Source: Burkholderiales bacterium
Lineage (GTDB): Bacteria; Pseudomonadota; Gammaproteobacteria; Burkholderiales; Burkholderiaceae_C
Direction: 5' to 3'
NCBI GenBank assembly: GCA_016213265.1
Contig: JACRBA010000130.1
Span: 1-64,000 of the forward strand
DNA: 64,000 nucleotides
Shown piece after piece: positions 32,463-42,505 of this stretch. The notes under the pieces were generated by a model. The model worked only from the letters and a program-made list of their open reading frames with translations. It had not been told where the DNA came from and did not search any database. Each line of letters opens with the position of its first letter. Position 1 is the stretch's first letter. The position numbers and the translations under genes are program-made.

Positions 32463-32489
32463 GGCCACGCCGCCGCGTGCGGCGCGCCG

Positions 32490-33419
32490 TCAGACGCGGC
32501 GCGCGAGCACCCGCACCGAGTCGTAGCGCCTGGCGGGCGCGGCCAGCGCGCTGCGCAGCAGCAGGCCCCAGCTCTCGCGCTGCCAGGCGCTGCTGCGGTC
32601 GGCGGCGCTGTCGGTGCGGGCGTGGATGTCGTGCAGCGCCGCGATCCATGAGGTGTCGAACTGCCGGGTGAAGCCGGTGTGGCGCACGGATTCCACCTCG
32701 AAGCCCGCGCGGCCCAGCAGGGCACGCAGGGAATCGAGCGTGAAGAAGTGCAGGTGGCGCGGCACATCGGTCCACGGCCAGCTCGCCCCGAAGGCCCAGA
32801 AGCCCAGCGCGTCGGCGTTCGGCACCTCCACCATCAGGCGGGCCCCCGCGCGCAGGCGGCCATGCGCCTGGCGCAGCGCCTCGTCGGGGTGGCGGGTGTG
32901 CTCCAGCACGTGCGACATCAGCGCGCCGTCGAACCCGGCGCCCAGCTCGGGCGGAAGCACCTCCGCCGTGCCGGCGAACACCACGCCATGGCGCTCGGCG
33001 ACCTGGCGTGCCGCCGGGTCGGGCTCCACGCCGCACGCATCGAAGCCCGCCGCGCGCAAGGCGGCCAGGTTGTGGCCGCTGCCGCAGCCGATGTCCACCA
33101 GCCGGCCCGGGGCCGCACCGAACTCCGCCGGGGAGAAATCCACCCCGCGGTCCAGCCGCCAGGCCAGGTGGGTGCGCACCCGCGCCAGCAGGCTGCCGCG
33201 CGGGGCGGCGGCGCCCGAGGCCGGGTCGGCGTGGGTGTAGTAGGCCACGCGGTAGAAGGCGGCCACCTGCTCGGCCGAGGGCTCGCCGGCCACCCGCCCG
33301 TAGCGGCACGCGTCGCACCAGTCCACGCGCCAGCGCTCGGTGCAGTCGGGGCGGCGCCAGTCGCGGGTGTCGAACAGCGCACGCATGGCCCCGTGGCACC
33401 AGGGGCAGCGGCCGGCCAT
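32490..33419 (-). CDS. Class I SAM-dependent methyltransferase with N-terminal Cys-rich region
   Basis: CPWCHGAM...CDACRYGRV; GRLVDIGCGSGHNLAALRAAGFDACGVEPDP; SHVLEHTRHPDEALRQAHGRLRAGARLMVEVPN. Confidence 0.87.
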   Translation of the reverse strand: MAGRCPWCHGAMRALFDTRDWRRPDCTERWRVDWCDACRYGRVAGEPSAEQVAAFYRVAYYTHADPASGAAAPRGSLLARVRTHLAWRLDRGVDFSPAEFGAAPGRLVDIGCGSGHNLAALRAAGFDACGVEPDPAARQVAERHGVVFAGTAEVLPPELGAGFDGALMSHVLEHTRHPDEALRQAHGRLRAGARLMVEVPNADALGFWAFGASWPWTDVPRHLHFFTLDSLRALLGRAGFEVESVRHTGFTRQFDTSWIAALHDIHARTDSAADRSSAWQRESWGLLLRSALAAPARRYDSVRVLARRV

Positions 33420-33426
33420 GCCGGGC

Positions 33427-34329
33427 TCAGAAGACGCGGTCACGGAGCACCTGCTGCAGGTATTGGCCATAGCCGCTCTTGGCCAGCGGCGCGGCCAGCG
33501 ACTCCAGGCGGGCATCGTCGATCCAGCCCTGGCGCCAGCAGATCTCCTCGGGGCAGCAGACCTTGAGCCCCTGGCGCTTCTCGATCGTCTGCACGAAGGC
33601 GCCGGCCTCGAGGAGGCTGTCGTGCGTGCCGGTGTCGAGCCAGGCGTCGCCGCGGCCGAAGATCTGCACGTCGAGCTGGCCTGACTCGAGGTAGCCCCGG
33701 TTGAGGTCGGTGATCTCCAGCTCGCCCCGGGCGCTGGGCCGCAGGGCGCGGGCGCGGTCGACGACCTGCTCATCGTAGAAGTACAGGCCCGTCACCGCGT
33801 AGCGGCTCCTGGGGTGGGCGGGCTTTTCCTCCAGGCTGATGGCGCGGCCGCCCGCGTCGAACTCCACCACGCCGTAACGTTCGGGGTCGGTCACCGGGTA
33901 GGCGAAGACCGTGGCGCCGTCCGGCCGCGCGGCCGCGGCCTGCAGCCGGCGGCCGAGGTCGTGGCCGTAGAAGATGTTGTCGCCCAGCACGAGCGCGCTG
34001 CACTGGCCATCGAGAAAACGCTCGCCGATCAGGAACGCCTGCGCCAGGCCCTCGGGCTGGGGCTGCACGGCGTACTGCAGCGAGATGCCCCAGCGGTCGC
34101 CATCGCCCAGCAGCTGCTCGAAGCGCGGGGTGTCCTGCGGGGTGCTGATGATGAGGATCTCGCGGATGCCCGCCAGCAGCAGCGCCGACAGCGGGTAGTA
34201 CACCATCGGCTTGTCGTACACCGGCAGCAGCTGCTTGCTCATGGCCAGGGTGGCCGGGTGCAGCCGCGTGCCGGAGCCACCGGCGAGGATGATGCCCTTG
34301 CGGCGGGACGGGGAGGCGGAACGGGTCAT
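33427..34329 (-). CDS. rfbA: Glucose-1-phosphate thymidylyltransferase
   Basis: [86 protein letters not shown]. Confidence 0.96.
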   Translation of the reverse strand: MTRSASPSRRKGIILAGGSGTRLHPATLAMSKQLLPVYDKPMVYYPLSALLLAGIREILIISTPQDTPRFEQLLGDGDRWGISLQYAVQPQPEGLAQAFLIGERFLDGQCSALVLGDNIFYGHDLGRRLQAAAARPDGATVFAYPVTDPERYGVVEFDAGGRAISLEEKPAHPRSRYAVTGLYFYDEQVVDRARALRPSARGELEITDLNRGYLESGQLDVQIFGRGDAWLDTGTHDSLLEAGAFVQTIEKRQGLKVCCPEEICWRQGWIDDARLESLAAPLAKSGYGQYLQQVLRDRVF

Positions 34330-35168
34330 CGCGGGTCTCCGGATCGGTCGGTGACGGGAACGGGGGCGGCGGGCACCGCCGGCGCGGGGCCGATGCCCGG
34401 GAAGGGGTCACGGTACTGGCCCGCCCGCGCCTGCGCCATCCACCACAGGAAGCGGCTGTTGCGCAGGTAGCGCCGCCCATAGCGGCGCGGCTCGCTGAGC
34501 ACGCGGTAGGCCCACTCCAGGCCCAGGCGGCGCATCCACATCGGCGCGCGGGCGACGGCGCCGGCTTCGTAGTCCAGCGTGGCGCCCACGCCCACCAGCA
34601 CGCGCACGCCGGGCAGACGGTGGCGGTGGCGCGCGAGCCAGATCTCCTGGCGCGGTGCCCCCAGGCCCAGGAACAGTGCGGTCGCCCCGCTGGCGCGCAC
34701 CTGCGCGATGGCCGCGTCGGTCTCCGCCGCGTCCTCGGCGAAGCGCATGGAGGGGCCGAGCGCGCCCACCACGATCTCGCGGCCGGCGCGCGCATTGATG
34801 CGCTGGCGTGCCTGCTCGGCCACGCCCGGCGCCGCGCCCAGCAGGAAGATGCGCACCGCCGGGTTGGCGGCGTGGCGCTGGCAATAGGCGGGCACGAAAT
34901 CGGAGCCGGTGACCTTCTCGCGCACGCCCTGGCCCTGCCAGCGCAGCGCGGCCATCACGTAATGGCTGTCCACGGTCACGAAGTCGGCGCTGCGGTAGGC
35001 CGCGACGAAGGCCGCGTCGTGCTGCAGGTGCCAGCGATGGTCGGGGTTGACGGTGAACACCAGGCCGCCCTCGGCATCGAGCCGGTCCATCAGCTCGGCC
35101 TGGGTGAGGTCGTCCGCCCACACGTTGAGCAGCGGCACGCGGCGCCAGGGGCGCGGGGGGAAATTCAT
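34326..35168 (-). CDS. WecG/TagA/CpsF family glycosyltransferase
   Basis: [92 protein letters not shown]. Confidence 0.92.
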   Translation of the reverse strand: MNFPPRPWRRVPLLNVWADDLTQAELMDRLDAEGGLVFTVNPDHRWHLQHDAAFVAAYRSADFVTVDSHYVMAALRWQGQGVREKVTGSDFVPAYCQRHAANPAVRIFLLGAAPGVAEQARQRINARAGREIVVGALGPSMRFAEDAAETDAAIAQVRASGATALFLGLGAPRQEIWLARHRHRLPGVRVLVGVGATLDYEAGAVARAPMWMRRLGLEWAYRVLSEPRRYGRRYLRNSRFLWWMAQARAGQYRDPFPGIGPAPAVPAAPVPVTDRSGDPR

Positions 35169-36403
35169 GGGGTGTCGTCCTTGCGCTGCGCCGTGTCGCC
35201 GCGGCCGGTGCGCACCCAAGTGGTCTGGCGCCGCGTGAGGAACCGCGCATACACGCCCAGCTTGCCCAGCACATACAGCGGGATGCCCAGCAGATCCCAG
35301 GCCGACAGCCAATGGCGGCCCCAGCGCGCCCAGGCGGCCAGCACGGCGGCCGCCAGGGCCAGGGCCGCCGCGCTGGCCAGCGCGAAGGCAGCGGCAGGCG
35401 CACGCGCCGCCGGCATCCATGCCGACAGCCCTGCGGTGGCCAGCCAGAGCGCGGTGACCAACAGCACCAGCAGCGCCAGCGGCGGCACGGCCAGATCGAG
35501 CGCCATGGCGGCCAGGCGCCCGTCGCGGCGCCGCCAGGCCTCGCGCCACAGCGGCCAGGCGCGCTGGCCGATCAGCCCGAGGTGGCCGTGCTCCCAACGC
35601 GTGCGCTGGGTGGCGGTGGCCTGCGCCGACGCCGGGAAGTGGCTCGTCACGATGGCCGCCTCGCAGAAGCGCGGCGGGTGGCCGGCGCGTGCCAGGTCCA
35701 ACCCGAGCTGCATGTCCTCGGCCAGGTGGCCCGTGGCCAGGGGCGCGTCGGCCAGCAATGCCCAGGGGAAGGCCATGCCGCTGCCCGTGAGCGGGCAGGG
35801 CCAGCCCAGGCGCTCGCCGCCGCGCGGCCGCACCTGGTTCTTCACGGCCCAGGCAAAGGCCGCCACACGGCCTGTCAGGCGGGCCGGGCCGGCATGGCCC
35901 ATGAGGTAGCAGGCCTGCACGGGCGCCTGGCGGCGCTGGCAATCCGCGGCCAGCGCGTCGAGCGCGCCGGGCGCCAGCAGGCAGTCCGCATCCACGATCA
36001 CCACCACCGGCGGCGGCGCCGTGCGCAGATGGTCCACGCCGAAGGCCAGGGCGTAGCCCTTGCCGCGCTGGTCGTCACTGTGGCGCTCCACCACCTCGGC
36101 CCCGGCGGCGCGCGCGACGGCAGCGGTGTCGTCGCTGCAGTTGTCGGCCACCACCAGCAGGCGGTCGCCCGGACGCATCTGCGCACGCATGGCGGCCAGC
36201 GGCGCAGCAAGGCCGGGCGCCTCGTCATGGGCCGGCACCAGCAGCACCACCGGCGGGCGGGCCGAGGCACCCGGTGCACGGCGGCCCGGCAGGCACGCGG
36301 CGGCCACCTGGGCGGCGAACACGAGCACGGGCAGCGCCAGCGCCAGCGCCGCGACGGCGAGCAGCGCACCGGCCAGTTCGGCGGCCACCAGGGCGGCGCT
36401 CAT
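35165..36403 (-). CDS. Membrane-associated glycosyltransferase family 2
   Basis: VVLLVPAHDEAPGLAAPLAAM, LLVVADNCSDDTAAVARAAGAEV, VVVIVDADCLL, TQRTRWEHGHL, C-terminal hydrophobic segments. Confidence 0.9.
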   Translation of the reverse strand: MSAALVAAELAGALLAVAALALALPVLVFAAQVAAACLPGRRAPGASARPPVVLLVPAHDEAPGLAAPLAAMRAQMRPGDRLLVVADNCSDDTAAVARAAGAEVVERHSDDQRGKGYALAFGVDHLRTAPPPVVVIVDADCLLAPGALDALAADCQRRQAPVQACYLMGHAGPARLTGRVAAFAWAVKNQVRPRGGERLGWPCPLTGSGMAFPWALLADAPLATGHLAEDMQLGLDLARAGHPPRFCEAAIVTSHFPASAQATATQRTRWEHGHLGLIGQRAWPLWREAWRRRDGRLAAMALDLAVPPLALLVLLVTALWLATAGLSAWMPAARAPAAAFALASAAALALAAAVLAAWARWGRHWLSAWDLLGIPLYVLGKLGVYARFLTRRQTTWVRTGRGDTAQRKDDTP

Positions 36404-37614
36404 CGCACGGCCTCCGCCTGCGCCCACACGGCCAGGAGGCGCCGGGCCTCCGCGTCCACGCCGTGGCGCGCCCGCACCCGCTCACGGCCCGCGCGGCCCA
36501 TGGCGGCCAGCATGTCGGGCGGCGCCGCCAGGCAGGCGCGCATGGCCTGTGCGGCGGCGCTGGGCGATCCGGCCTCGAACAACCAGCCCTCCACACCGTC
36601 GCGCACCAGCTCGGGAATGCCCGCCACGTAGGTGGCGAGCACCGGGCGGCCAACGGCGAGCGCCTCCATGATGACCACGGGCAGGCCCTCGGCAAAACTG
36701 GGCAGCACCAGCGCACGCGCGGCGACCAGCTCGCGGCGCACCTGCGCGCTGGAGATCCAGCCCGTGATGCGCACCCGCGCCTGCAGGCCGTGGCGGGCGA
36801 TGGCCGCCTCGACCTGCGGCCGCATCTCGCCGTCGCCGGCCAGCACCAGGTCGAAGTCCAGGCCTTCGGCCGCCAGCCGGGCCGCCGCCTCCACCAGCAG
36901 CAGCTGGCCCTTTTGCTCGCACAGGCGGCCCACACAGACCAGGCGCGGCGCGCTCGACGGCGGTTCCGGCGCCTCGCCGAAGAAGGCGGCCTCCAGGCCG
37001 CAGTGCACCACCCGCACCTTGGGCCAGTCCTCCAGCCGCGCCCAGCGCCAGAGCTGGCTGCGGCCATAGGCGCTGATGGCCACCACGGCGTTGGCCCGGG
37101 CGATCTTCTCGCGCAGGTGCAGCGCCTCGGGTTTGTCGAATTCCTCCGGGCCGTGCACGGTGAAGCTGTAGGGCGGCCCGCCCAGCGCGTGCGCCAGCAT
37201 GGCCACCTCGGCCGCGTTGGTGCCGAAGTGCGCGTGCAGCTGCGTCGCCCCCCCGTGGCGGGCCAGGCGCTGCACCAGCGCGCAGGCCTCGGCCAGGTAG
37301 ACCAGGTGCCAAGGCCAGGCGCGGTCGGCCCGCCGGGCCACGCGCAGCGCCAGCGCCAGTGCCAGCGCGAAGCGGCGTGGTGTGGCCAGCGCCTGGCGCA
37401 GCGCCGCCCAGGCCAGGGGCGCGAGCCCGCCGTACAGCAGGTAGTGCGTGCGCCCCAGCTCCCCGCGGTCCTCGCTGTCCACGACCTCGGCGTCCCAGCC
37501 GCGCAGGGCGAAGCGCAGCACCGTGGCGCCCTGGCGCTCCAGCGCCGCGATCTCGCGGCGGATGAAGGTGTGGCTCACCTTCGGGTACTGGTTCACCAGG
37601 TAGGCGACCCGCAT
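36400..37614 (-). CDS. Glycosyltransferase family 4
   Basis: MRVAYLVNQYPKVSHTFIRREIAALERQGATVLRFALRG; HAHFGTNAAEVAMLAHAL; PSFAEGLPVVIMEALAVGRPVLATYVAGIPELVRDGVEGWLFEAG. Confidence 0.9.
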   Translation of the reverse strand: MRVAYLVNQYPKVSHTFIRREIAALERQGATVLRFALRGWDAEVVDSEDRGELGRTHYLLYGGLAPLAWAALRQALATPRRFALALALALRVARRADRAWPWHLVYLAEACALVQRLARHGGATQLHAHFGTNAAEVAMLAHALGGPPYSFTVHGPEEFDKPEALHLREKIARANAVVAISAYGRSQLWRWARLEDWPKVRVVHCGLEAAFFGEAPEPPSSAPRLVCVGRLCEQKGQLLLVEAAARLAAEGLDFDLVLAGDGEMRPQVEAAIARHGLQARVRITGWISSAQVRRELVAARALVLPSFAEGLPVVIMEALAVGRPVLATYVAGIPELVRDGVEGWLFEAGSPSAAAQAMRACLAAPPDMLAAMGRAGRERVRARHGVDAEARRLLAVWAQAEAVR

Positions 37615-37649
37615 GGCCGGCGACGGCTGCTCGTGCATCGGGGCGGCGC

Positions 37650-39785
37650 TCAGCGCAGGTAGTGGCGCACCGCCGCGGCGATGCCGCGTTCGACCAGCGC
37701 CTCGCGCGTGCCCGCGGGCTGCCAGCCCAGCACCGCACGTGTCTGGCTGGCGTCAAAGCGCGCGGCCAGCTGACGGCAGGCCCAGTCGTGGTAGCTGGGG
37801 CGCTTGCGGTTGGGGTGGCGGATCGCGTGCTTGACGGCCTCCTTGGCCACGTCCAGCAGGAAGTACTTCCACACCGGCGTGGGCGTGGCGCGCACGCGCG
37901 TGCCGGTCAGGCGCGAGACCTCGTCCACGTACTCGCGGGCGGTGAGCAGCGGCTCGTCGGTGAGCAGGAAGCTGCGGCCCTCGATGCCGGGCGAGTCCAG
38001 CCCGCGCACGAGCGCGTCGGCCACGTCGTCCACCAGCACCAGGGGCAGCTTGTGCTCGCCGCTGCCCCAGTACTGCACCCGCGTGTCGCTGTGGAACATG
38101 CCCACGCCCCAGTGGGCAGGCGGGCAACCTTCGCCGATGACCACCGCCGGGCGGAAGATGACCAGCGGCAGGCCGCGGCCGCGGTGCATGTCCAGCAGCA
38201 GCGCCTCGCACGCCGCCTTGGAACGCGCATAGAGGTTGCGCGCATGCAGCGCGCCGTCCAGCGGCGTGTCGCCCTGGATGACCGCGTTCGGGTCGGCCGC
38301 GTCGTAGGAATCGATGGTGCCGGTGTAGATGAAGCGGCGCACGCCGGCGGCCAGCGCCGCCTCGGCCAGCACACGCGTGGGGCGCTGGTCGCCGTCCACG
38401 TAGTCCTGCCAGCGCTGGCCCACCGCCTTGGCCAGGTGGTAGACCACGGCGATGCCCTGCAGCGCCGCAGCCAGCGCCTGCGGGTCGTCGAGTGCACCCT
38501 CGGCCACCTCCACGGGCAGGCCCTCCAGCTCGGCGCGCGCGCCGGCCGCGCTGCGCGAGTACACGCGCACGCCATGCCCGGCCGCCAGCAGCGCACGCAC
38601 CAGGCGCTTGCCGATGAAGCCCGTGCCGCCGACGACCAGCACGTCGGCCGGCCGCGCGGGCGCCACCGGCGCCGGCGCGGGGCGCGGCGAACCCAGCACA
38701 CCCGCGCTGGCGGCGATGCGCTCGCAGGTGCGCACCACCTCGGCGCCGAAGCGGCCCGACAGCCGCTCGTCCAGCCGGCCCGTGGCCACACCCGCGTAGA
38801 AGGCGGCCACGCTGCGGCCCACGCTGTCGAGGAACACGTTGGCGTCGGAGCGCTTGCGCAGCGTGCCCAGGAACTGGCGGGCGAAGTTGGCCCGCGCCTG
38901 CCCGGCCCACGCCCGCGCGCCCTGCCGCCCGGCGCGCCAGGCGTCGAACAGCGCGCTGTTGCTGCGCGCCTCGTCCCACTGCAGCCAGTCGCGGTCGAAA
39001 TCGAGCGTGGCCGCCGCCGCGTAACCGCGCAGGCGCAGGCTGCGGTCGGCCTGGCCCGGTTGCACGGAGAGCTGCCAGCTCACCGTGGTGGGGCCGCGCC
39101 GCGCCATGACGCTCCATTGGCGGAACACGCGCTGGGCCATGGGCAGGTCGATGGGCAGGCCGGCCTGGGCGTGCAGCTCGTCCGGCGGGCCGACCAGGTC
39201 CACCAGGAAGGCGGCCAGGTGCGGGCCGAGCTCGAACAGCAGGTTGCCTTCGGCACGCAGCATCCAGTTGTTGTAGGGGCCGAACTGGATCAGGCCCAGC
39301 GGGTACAACCAGCGCAGGTCGACGTGGTCGAGCCGGCCCAGCGTGCCGTCGCGCACGGCCGTGCGCAGCCGCTCATAGGCCCGGCCGAACAGGAAGTTGT
39401 GGTTGACGCCCAGCTGCACGCGGTGCGCCTCGGCCAGCGCCACCAGCTCTTCGCACTGGGTGGCCTCCAGCCCCATGGGCTTTTCCACGAAGGCGTGCAC
39501 GCCGGCCTGCAGGATGCGGCGCGTGCAATCGACGTGGGCCTGCGGCGGCACCAGCACGTGCACCACGTCCACGCCAGCGGCGAGCATGTCGTCCAGCGAG
39601 GTGAAGGCGGCCGGGGTGCCGTGCGCCGCCGCGGCCGATTCGGCCCGCGCGCGCGACACGTCGCACACGGCCGCGAGCCGGGCGCCCGGCAGGGCCTCGA
39701 CGGCCTTGGCGTGCGCGGTGAGGATGTAGCCTGCCCCCAGCAGGCCCACCCTCAGCGGGGTGGCGGTGTGTTCTTGTGGATGCAC
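37650..39785 (-). CDS. Fusion protein: Gfo/Idh/MocA oxidoreductase (N) and NAD-dependent epimerase/dehydratase (C)
   Basis: N-domain RVGLLGAGYILTAHAKAVEALPGARLAAVCD...FVEKPMGLEATQCEELV; C-domain VLVVGGTGFIGKRLVRALLAAGHGVRVYSRS...YARSKAACEALLLDM. Start assigned to GTG at 39785 (uncertain). Confidence 0.85.
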   Translation of the reverse strand: MHPQEHTATPLRVGLLGAGYILTAHAKAVEALPGARLAAVCDVSRARAESAAAAHGTPAAFTSLDDMLAAGVDVVHVLVPPQAHVDCTRRILQAGVHAFVEKPMGLEATQCEELVALAEAHRVQLGVNHNFLFGRAYERLRTAVRDGTLGRLDHVDLRWLYPLGLIQFGPYNNWMLRAEGNLLFELGPHLAAFLVDLVGPPDELHAQAGLPIDLPMAQRVFRQWSVMARRGPTTVSWQLSVQPGQADRSLRLRGYAAAATLDFDRDWLQWDEARSNSALFDAWRAGRQGARAWAGQARANFARQFLGTLRKRSDANVFLDSVGRSVAAFYAGVATGRLDERLSGRFGAEVVRTCERIAASAGVLGSPRPAPAPVAPARPADVLVVGGTGFIGKRLVRALLAAGHGVRVYSRSAAGARAELEGLPVEVAEGALDDPQALAAALQGIAVVYHLAKAVGQRWQDYVDGDQRPTRVLAEAALAAGVRRFIYTGTIDSYDAADPNAVIQGDTPLDGALHARNLYARSKAACEALLLDMHRGRGLPLVIFRPAVVIGEGCPPAHWGVGMFHSDTRVQYWGSGEHKLPLVLVDDVADALVRGLDSPGIEGRSFLLTDEPLLTAREYVDEVSRLTGTRVRATPTPVWKYFLLDVAKEAVKHAIRHPNRKRPSYHDWACRQLAARFDASQTRAVLGWQPAGTREALVERGIAAAVRHYLR

Positions 39786-39799
39786 AGGTGAGCAGTGGG

Positions 39800-40825
39800 T
39801 TACTTGTATTCGATGAGCCGGTAGCGGCCGCGGGCGAGGTTGGCCTGGAACTTCAGCAGGCCCCAGGCGTTCGCGAACTTGGCCAGCAGGTTGAACCGGG
39901 TGTAGAGCCAGGCGTCGGCCGGGCGGTCGCCCTCGCCGCGCCGGTAGCGATAGATGCGCCAGGCGAGCAGCCCGTAGGCCGACAGCAGCAGCAGCGATGC
40001 GCCGCGGCTGGCCGGCACGAGGGCCAGCGCCAGCGCAGGCAGCGCCACGCCCCAGGCCCAGGTGGAGGCGCGCTCGCGGGCGCAGTCCTGCAGCGGCCCG
40101 CGGCCATGTAGGTGCGCGCGCTGCCCGATGGCGTGGCCGGCGCGCACCGCGCGCGTCCACCATTGGTCGAAGCGGTGCATGTCGGCATCGTGGGTGGCCA
40201 TGGCCGCGTCGAGCTTGCGCAGGTGGTGGCCGGCCAGGGCCACCCGCACGCCGAACTCCGAATCCTCGCCGGCGATGACCTCCGTGCGGAACCCGCCCAG
40301 GGCCTCGAAGACCGCCAGCCGCACCATCATCAGGCCGCCGATCTGCCCGGGTCGCTCGATGCGGCCGGCGGCCGATTGCCACTCCAGCGCGCACAGGCGG
40401 TTGTAGTCGGACGCCTCGGGGTGGCGCTCGTGCAGGTGGCCCACCACCAGCGCGCAGCCGGGCTCGGCAGCGAGCGCAGCCTCCGCAGCGTCGAGCCAGC
40501 CGGGGGCCACGATGCAGTCGCCATCGAGAAACTGCACGTGCTGCAGGCCGGGCCAGCGCGCGTGCAGCAGCGCGGCGCCCTCGTTGCGGGCGCGCGCGGC
40601 AGAGAAGGGCCGCGCCGGGTCCAGCGGCAGCACCGCGTCGCACAGACCACGCGCGGCCTCGGCGCTGCCATCACGCGAGCCCGAGTCCACGTACACCACC
40701 GGCCGCGGCTGCGCGCGCAGGGCCTGCAGGCAGGCGACGAGCCGGGCGCCCTCGTTGCGGCCGATGACCACCACGCCCGACAGGGGCGTCGCCAGCGGCG
40801 CGGTCGGGCGCTCAGAGCCGGCCAT
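39800..40825 (-). CDS. Glycosyltransferase family 2
   Basis: SGVVVIGRNEGARLVACLQALRAQPRPVVYVDSGSRDGS; QFLDGDCIVAPGWLDAA; MMVRLAVFEALGGFRTEVIAGEDSEFGVR. Confidence 0.9.
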   Translation of the reverse strand: MAGSERPTAPLATPLSGVVVIGRNEGARLVACLQALRAQPRPVVYVDSGSRDGSAEAARGLCDAVLPLDPARPFSAARARNEGAALLHARWPGLQHVQFLDGDCIVAPGWLDAAEAALAAEPGCALVVGHLHERHPEASDYNRLCALEWQSAAGRIERPGQIGGLMMVRLAVFEALGGFRTEVIAGEDSEFGVRVALAGHHLRKLDAAMATHDADMHRFDQWWTRAVRAGHAIGQRAHLHGRGPLQDCARERASTWAWGVALPALALALVPASRGASLLLLSAYGLLAWRIYRYRRGEGDRPADAWLYTRFNLLAKFANAWGLLKFQANLARGRYRLIEYK

Positions 40826-42344
40826 GGCGCAGCGCGGCCGCAGCGAGCGCGTGGGACGCGTCGCGCTGCGGCAGGTACAGGCGGGCGCAGGACACGCCCA
40901 GGCCCAGCAGCATGTAGGTCATCGCCGGCACGATGACGATGCTGCTGGTGGTGACGAGCACGAACATCAGCGACAGCGTGGTGGCCAGCAGGCAGGCCGC
41001 GAGCTGCCGCCCCTCGGGCGCGGCGTCGCGCTCGCGCTGCAGCCGCCACAGGCTCCACAGCATGGTGGCGAAGCCGCCCACGAAGGCGCCCAGCCCCACC
41101 ACGCCGGTGGCCAGGCCGATGGCCAGGTAGGAGTTGACGATGTCGATGATGCCCTGGCCCTGGCGCAGCTCCTCCATGTGGTCGAGGTAACCCGGCACCC
41201 CCAGCCAGGGGCTGTTGGAGATGAGGGCGATCGAGATCTCGAACAGCCGCTGGCGGTAGGTGACGTTGAAGGCATCCACCTCGCCGATGAAGGGCAGCAG
41301 GTCGACCACGAATCGCATCGCCGGGATCTGCGCGGCCACCAGCAGCGCCCCCGCGCCGGCCACGCCGGCCAGCAGCAGGCGCTTGATCGGCGCCGCGCCC
41401 AGCAGCAGCAGCAGCAGGCCGAGCAGCAGCGCCCCGAGCCACGAGCCGCGCGCCATCGAGGCCGCCAGCCCCGCCACCAGCCCCAGCGTGCCCAGGTGGC
41501 CCAGCCAGCGCCGGGGCACCTCGTGGCGCAACGCCGCCCAGAAACCCAGCGCCACCACCAGCACGCTGCCCAGCACCAGCGAATGGCCGGCCGAGGCCTT
41601 GGCACGCAGCAGCCCGGCGCGCTCGAGGAAGACGTTGAGGTCCCAGCTCATGTGCCAGGCCTCGGGCACGGCGTCGTACAGGGGCCAGCGCCGCACGGAT
41701 TCGAACACCGCCAGCACCGAGAGCACCATGGCCGTCAGCACGAAGGCCCGCAGGGCCGAACGCAAGCCCTCCGGATCCTGGAACACGCGGCTGAACACCC
41801 AGTACGGCAGCAGCGTGTCCAGGCACAGCACGAAGGCCTGGCGGATCAGGTCGGTGCGCGAGGCATAAGGCAGCACCACGGCCAGCTGCACCGCAAAGAA
41901 CGCCAGCACGAACCAGTCGACCGCGACGCCCAGCGGCCCGGGCGCTCGCGGCCCCTGGCGCACCCACACCAGCGCGGGCACCAGCAGCGCCATGGTGAGC
42001 GCACGGGCGTGCGTCATCTCGAAGAAGTTGCCGATGCCACCGAACCCGGGCAGGTAGGCCCCCACGCTGGGCACGGCCAGCAGCAGGCCGGCCCACAGCG
42101 TGGCGGCCCGCGCGCCGCGGTCGCCGGCCGGCACGAGGAAGGCGGCGACGACGACCGGCATGGCCATCACGTACACCCAGATGCTGGGGCTGGCGAAGGC
42201 CAGCAGCGTGAGAAGGAGGAATGCCCAGCGCAGCCTGCGCAGCTCACCGTCGCGGGCCAGGGCAGGCCAGGCGAACCCGGCGATCCAGAACAAGACCAGC
42301 GCCGCCGCCAGGATGACGGGCAGCGCCTTCAGATGGGAGGGCAT
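40812..42344 (-). CDS. O-antigen ligase/polymerase-like multi-spanning membrane protein (Wzy candidate)
   Basis: Many hydrophobic helices; periplasmic loop-type ITYRQRLFEISIALISNSPWLGVPGYL typical of Wzy_C proteins. Confidence 0.8.
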   Translation of the reverse strand: MPSHLKALPVILAAALVLFWIAGFAWPALARDGELRRLRWAFLLLTLLAFASPSIWVYVMAMPVVVAAFLVPAGDRGARAATLWAGLLLAVPSVGAYLPGFGGIGNFFEMTHARALTMALLVPALVWVRQGPRAPGPLGVAVDWFVLAFFAVQLAVVLPYASRTDLIRQAFVLCLDTLLPYWVFSRVFQDPEGLRSALRAFVLTAMVLSVLAVFESVRRWPLYDAVPEAWHMSWDLNVFLERAGLLRAKASAGHSLVLGSVLVVALGFWAALRHEVPRRWLGHLGTLGLVAGLAASMARGSWLGALLLGLLLLLLGAAPIKRLLLAGVAGAGALLVAAQIPAMRFVVDLLPFIGEVDAFNVTYRQRLFEISIALISNSPWLGVPGYLDHMEELRQGQGIIDIVNSYLAIGLATGVVGLGAFVGGFATMLWSLWRLQRERDAAPEGRQLAACLLATTLSLMFVLVTTSSIVIVPAMTYMLLGLGVSCARLYLPQRDASHALAAAALRHGRL

Positions 42345-42505
42345 GGTGGGACACAGTCGTCCGCGAGGACACCGCGGCGCGCGAAGGGTACCGCATGGCA
42401 CGCCCGCCCCGGGCAGGCGCGACACCCCCAAGAGCAAACGGCGCGCCTGCCCGCGCAGGCCCGGCCGCTTGGCGACAATAGCGCCCTTGCTGGCAGGAGC
42501 ACCGC

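Noticed and set aside
39786-40643. N-terminal extension of the 997-aa ORF 37650-40643
   Set aside because: Overlaps the GT2 gene 39800-40825 on the same strand in another frame; Gfo/Idh/MocA homology begins near 39785.
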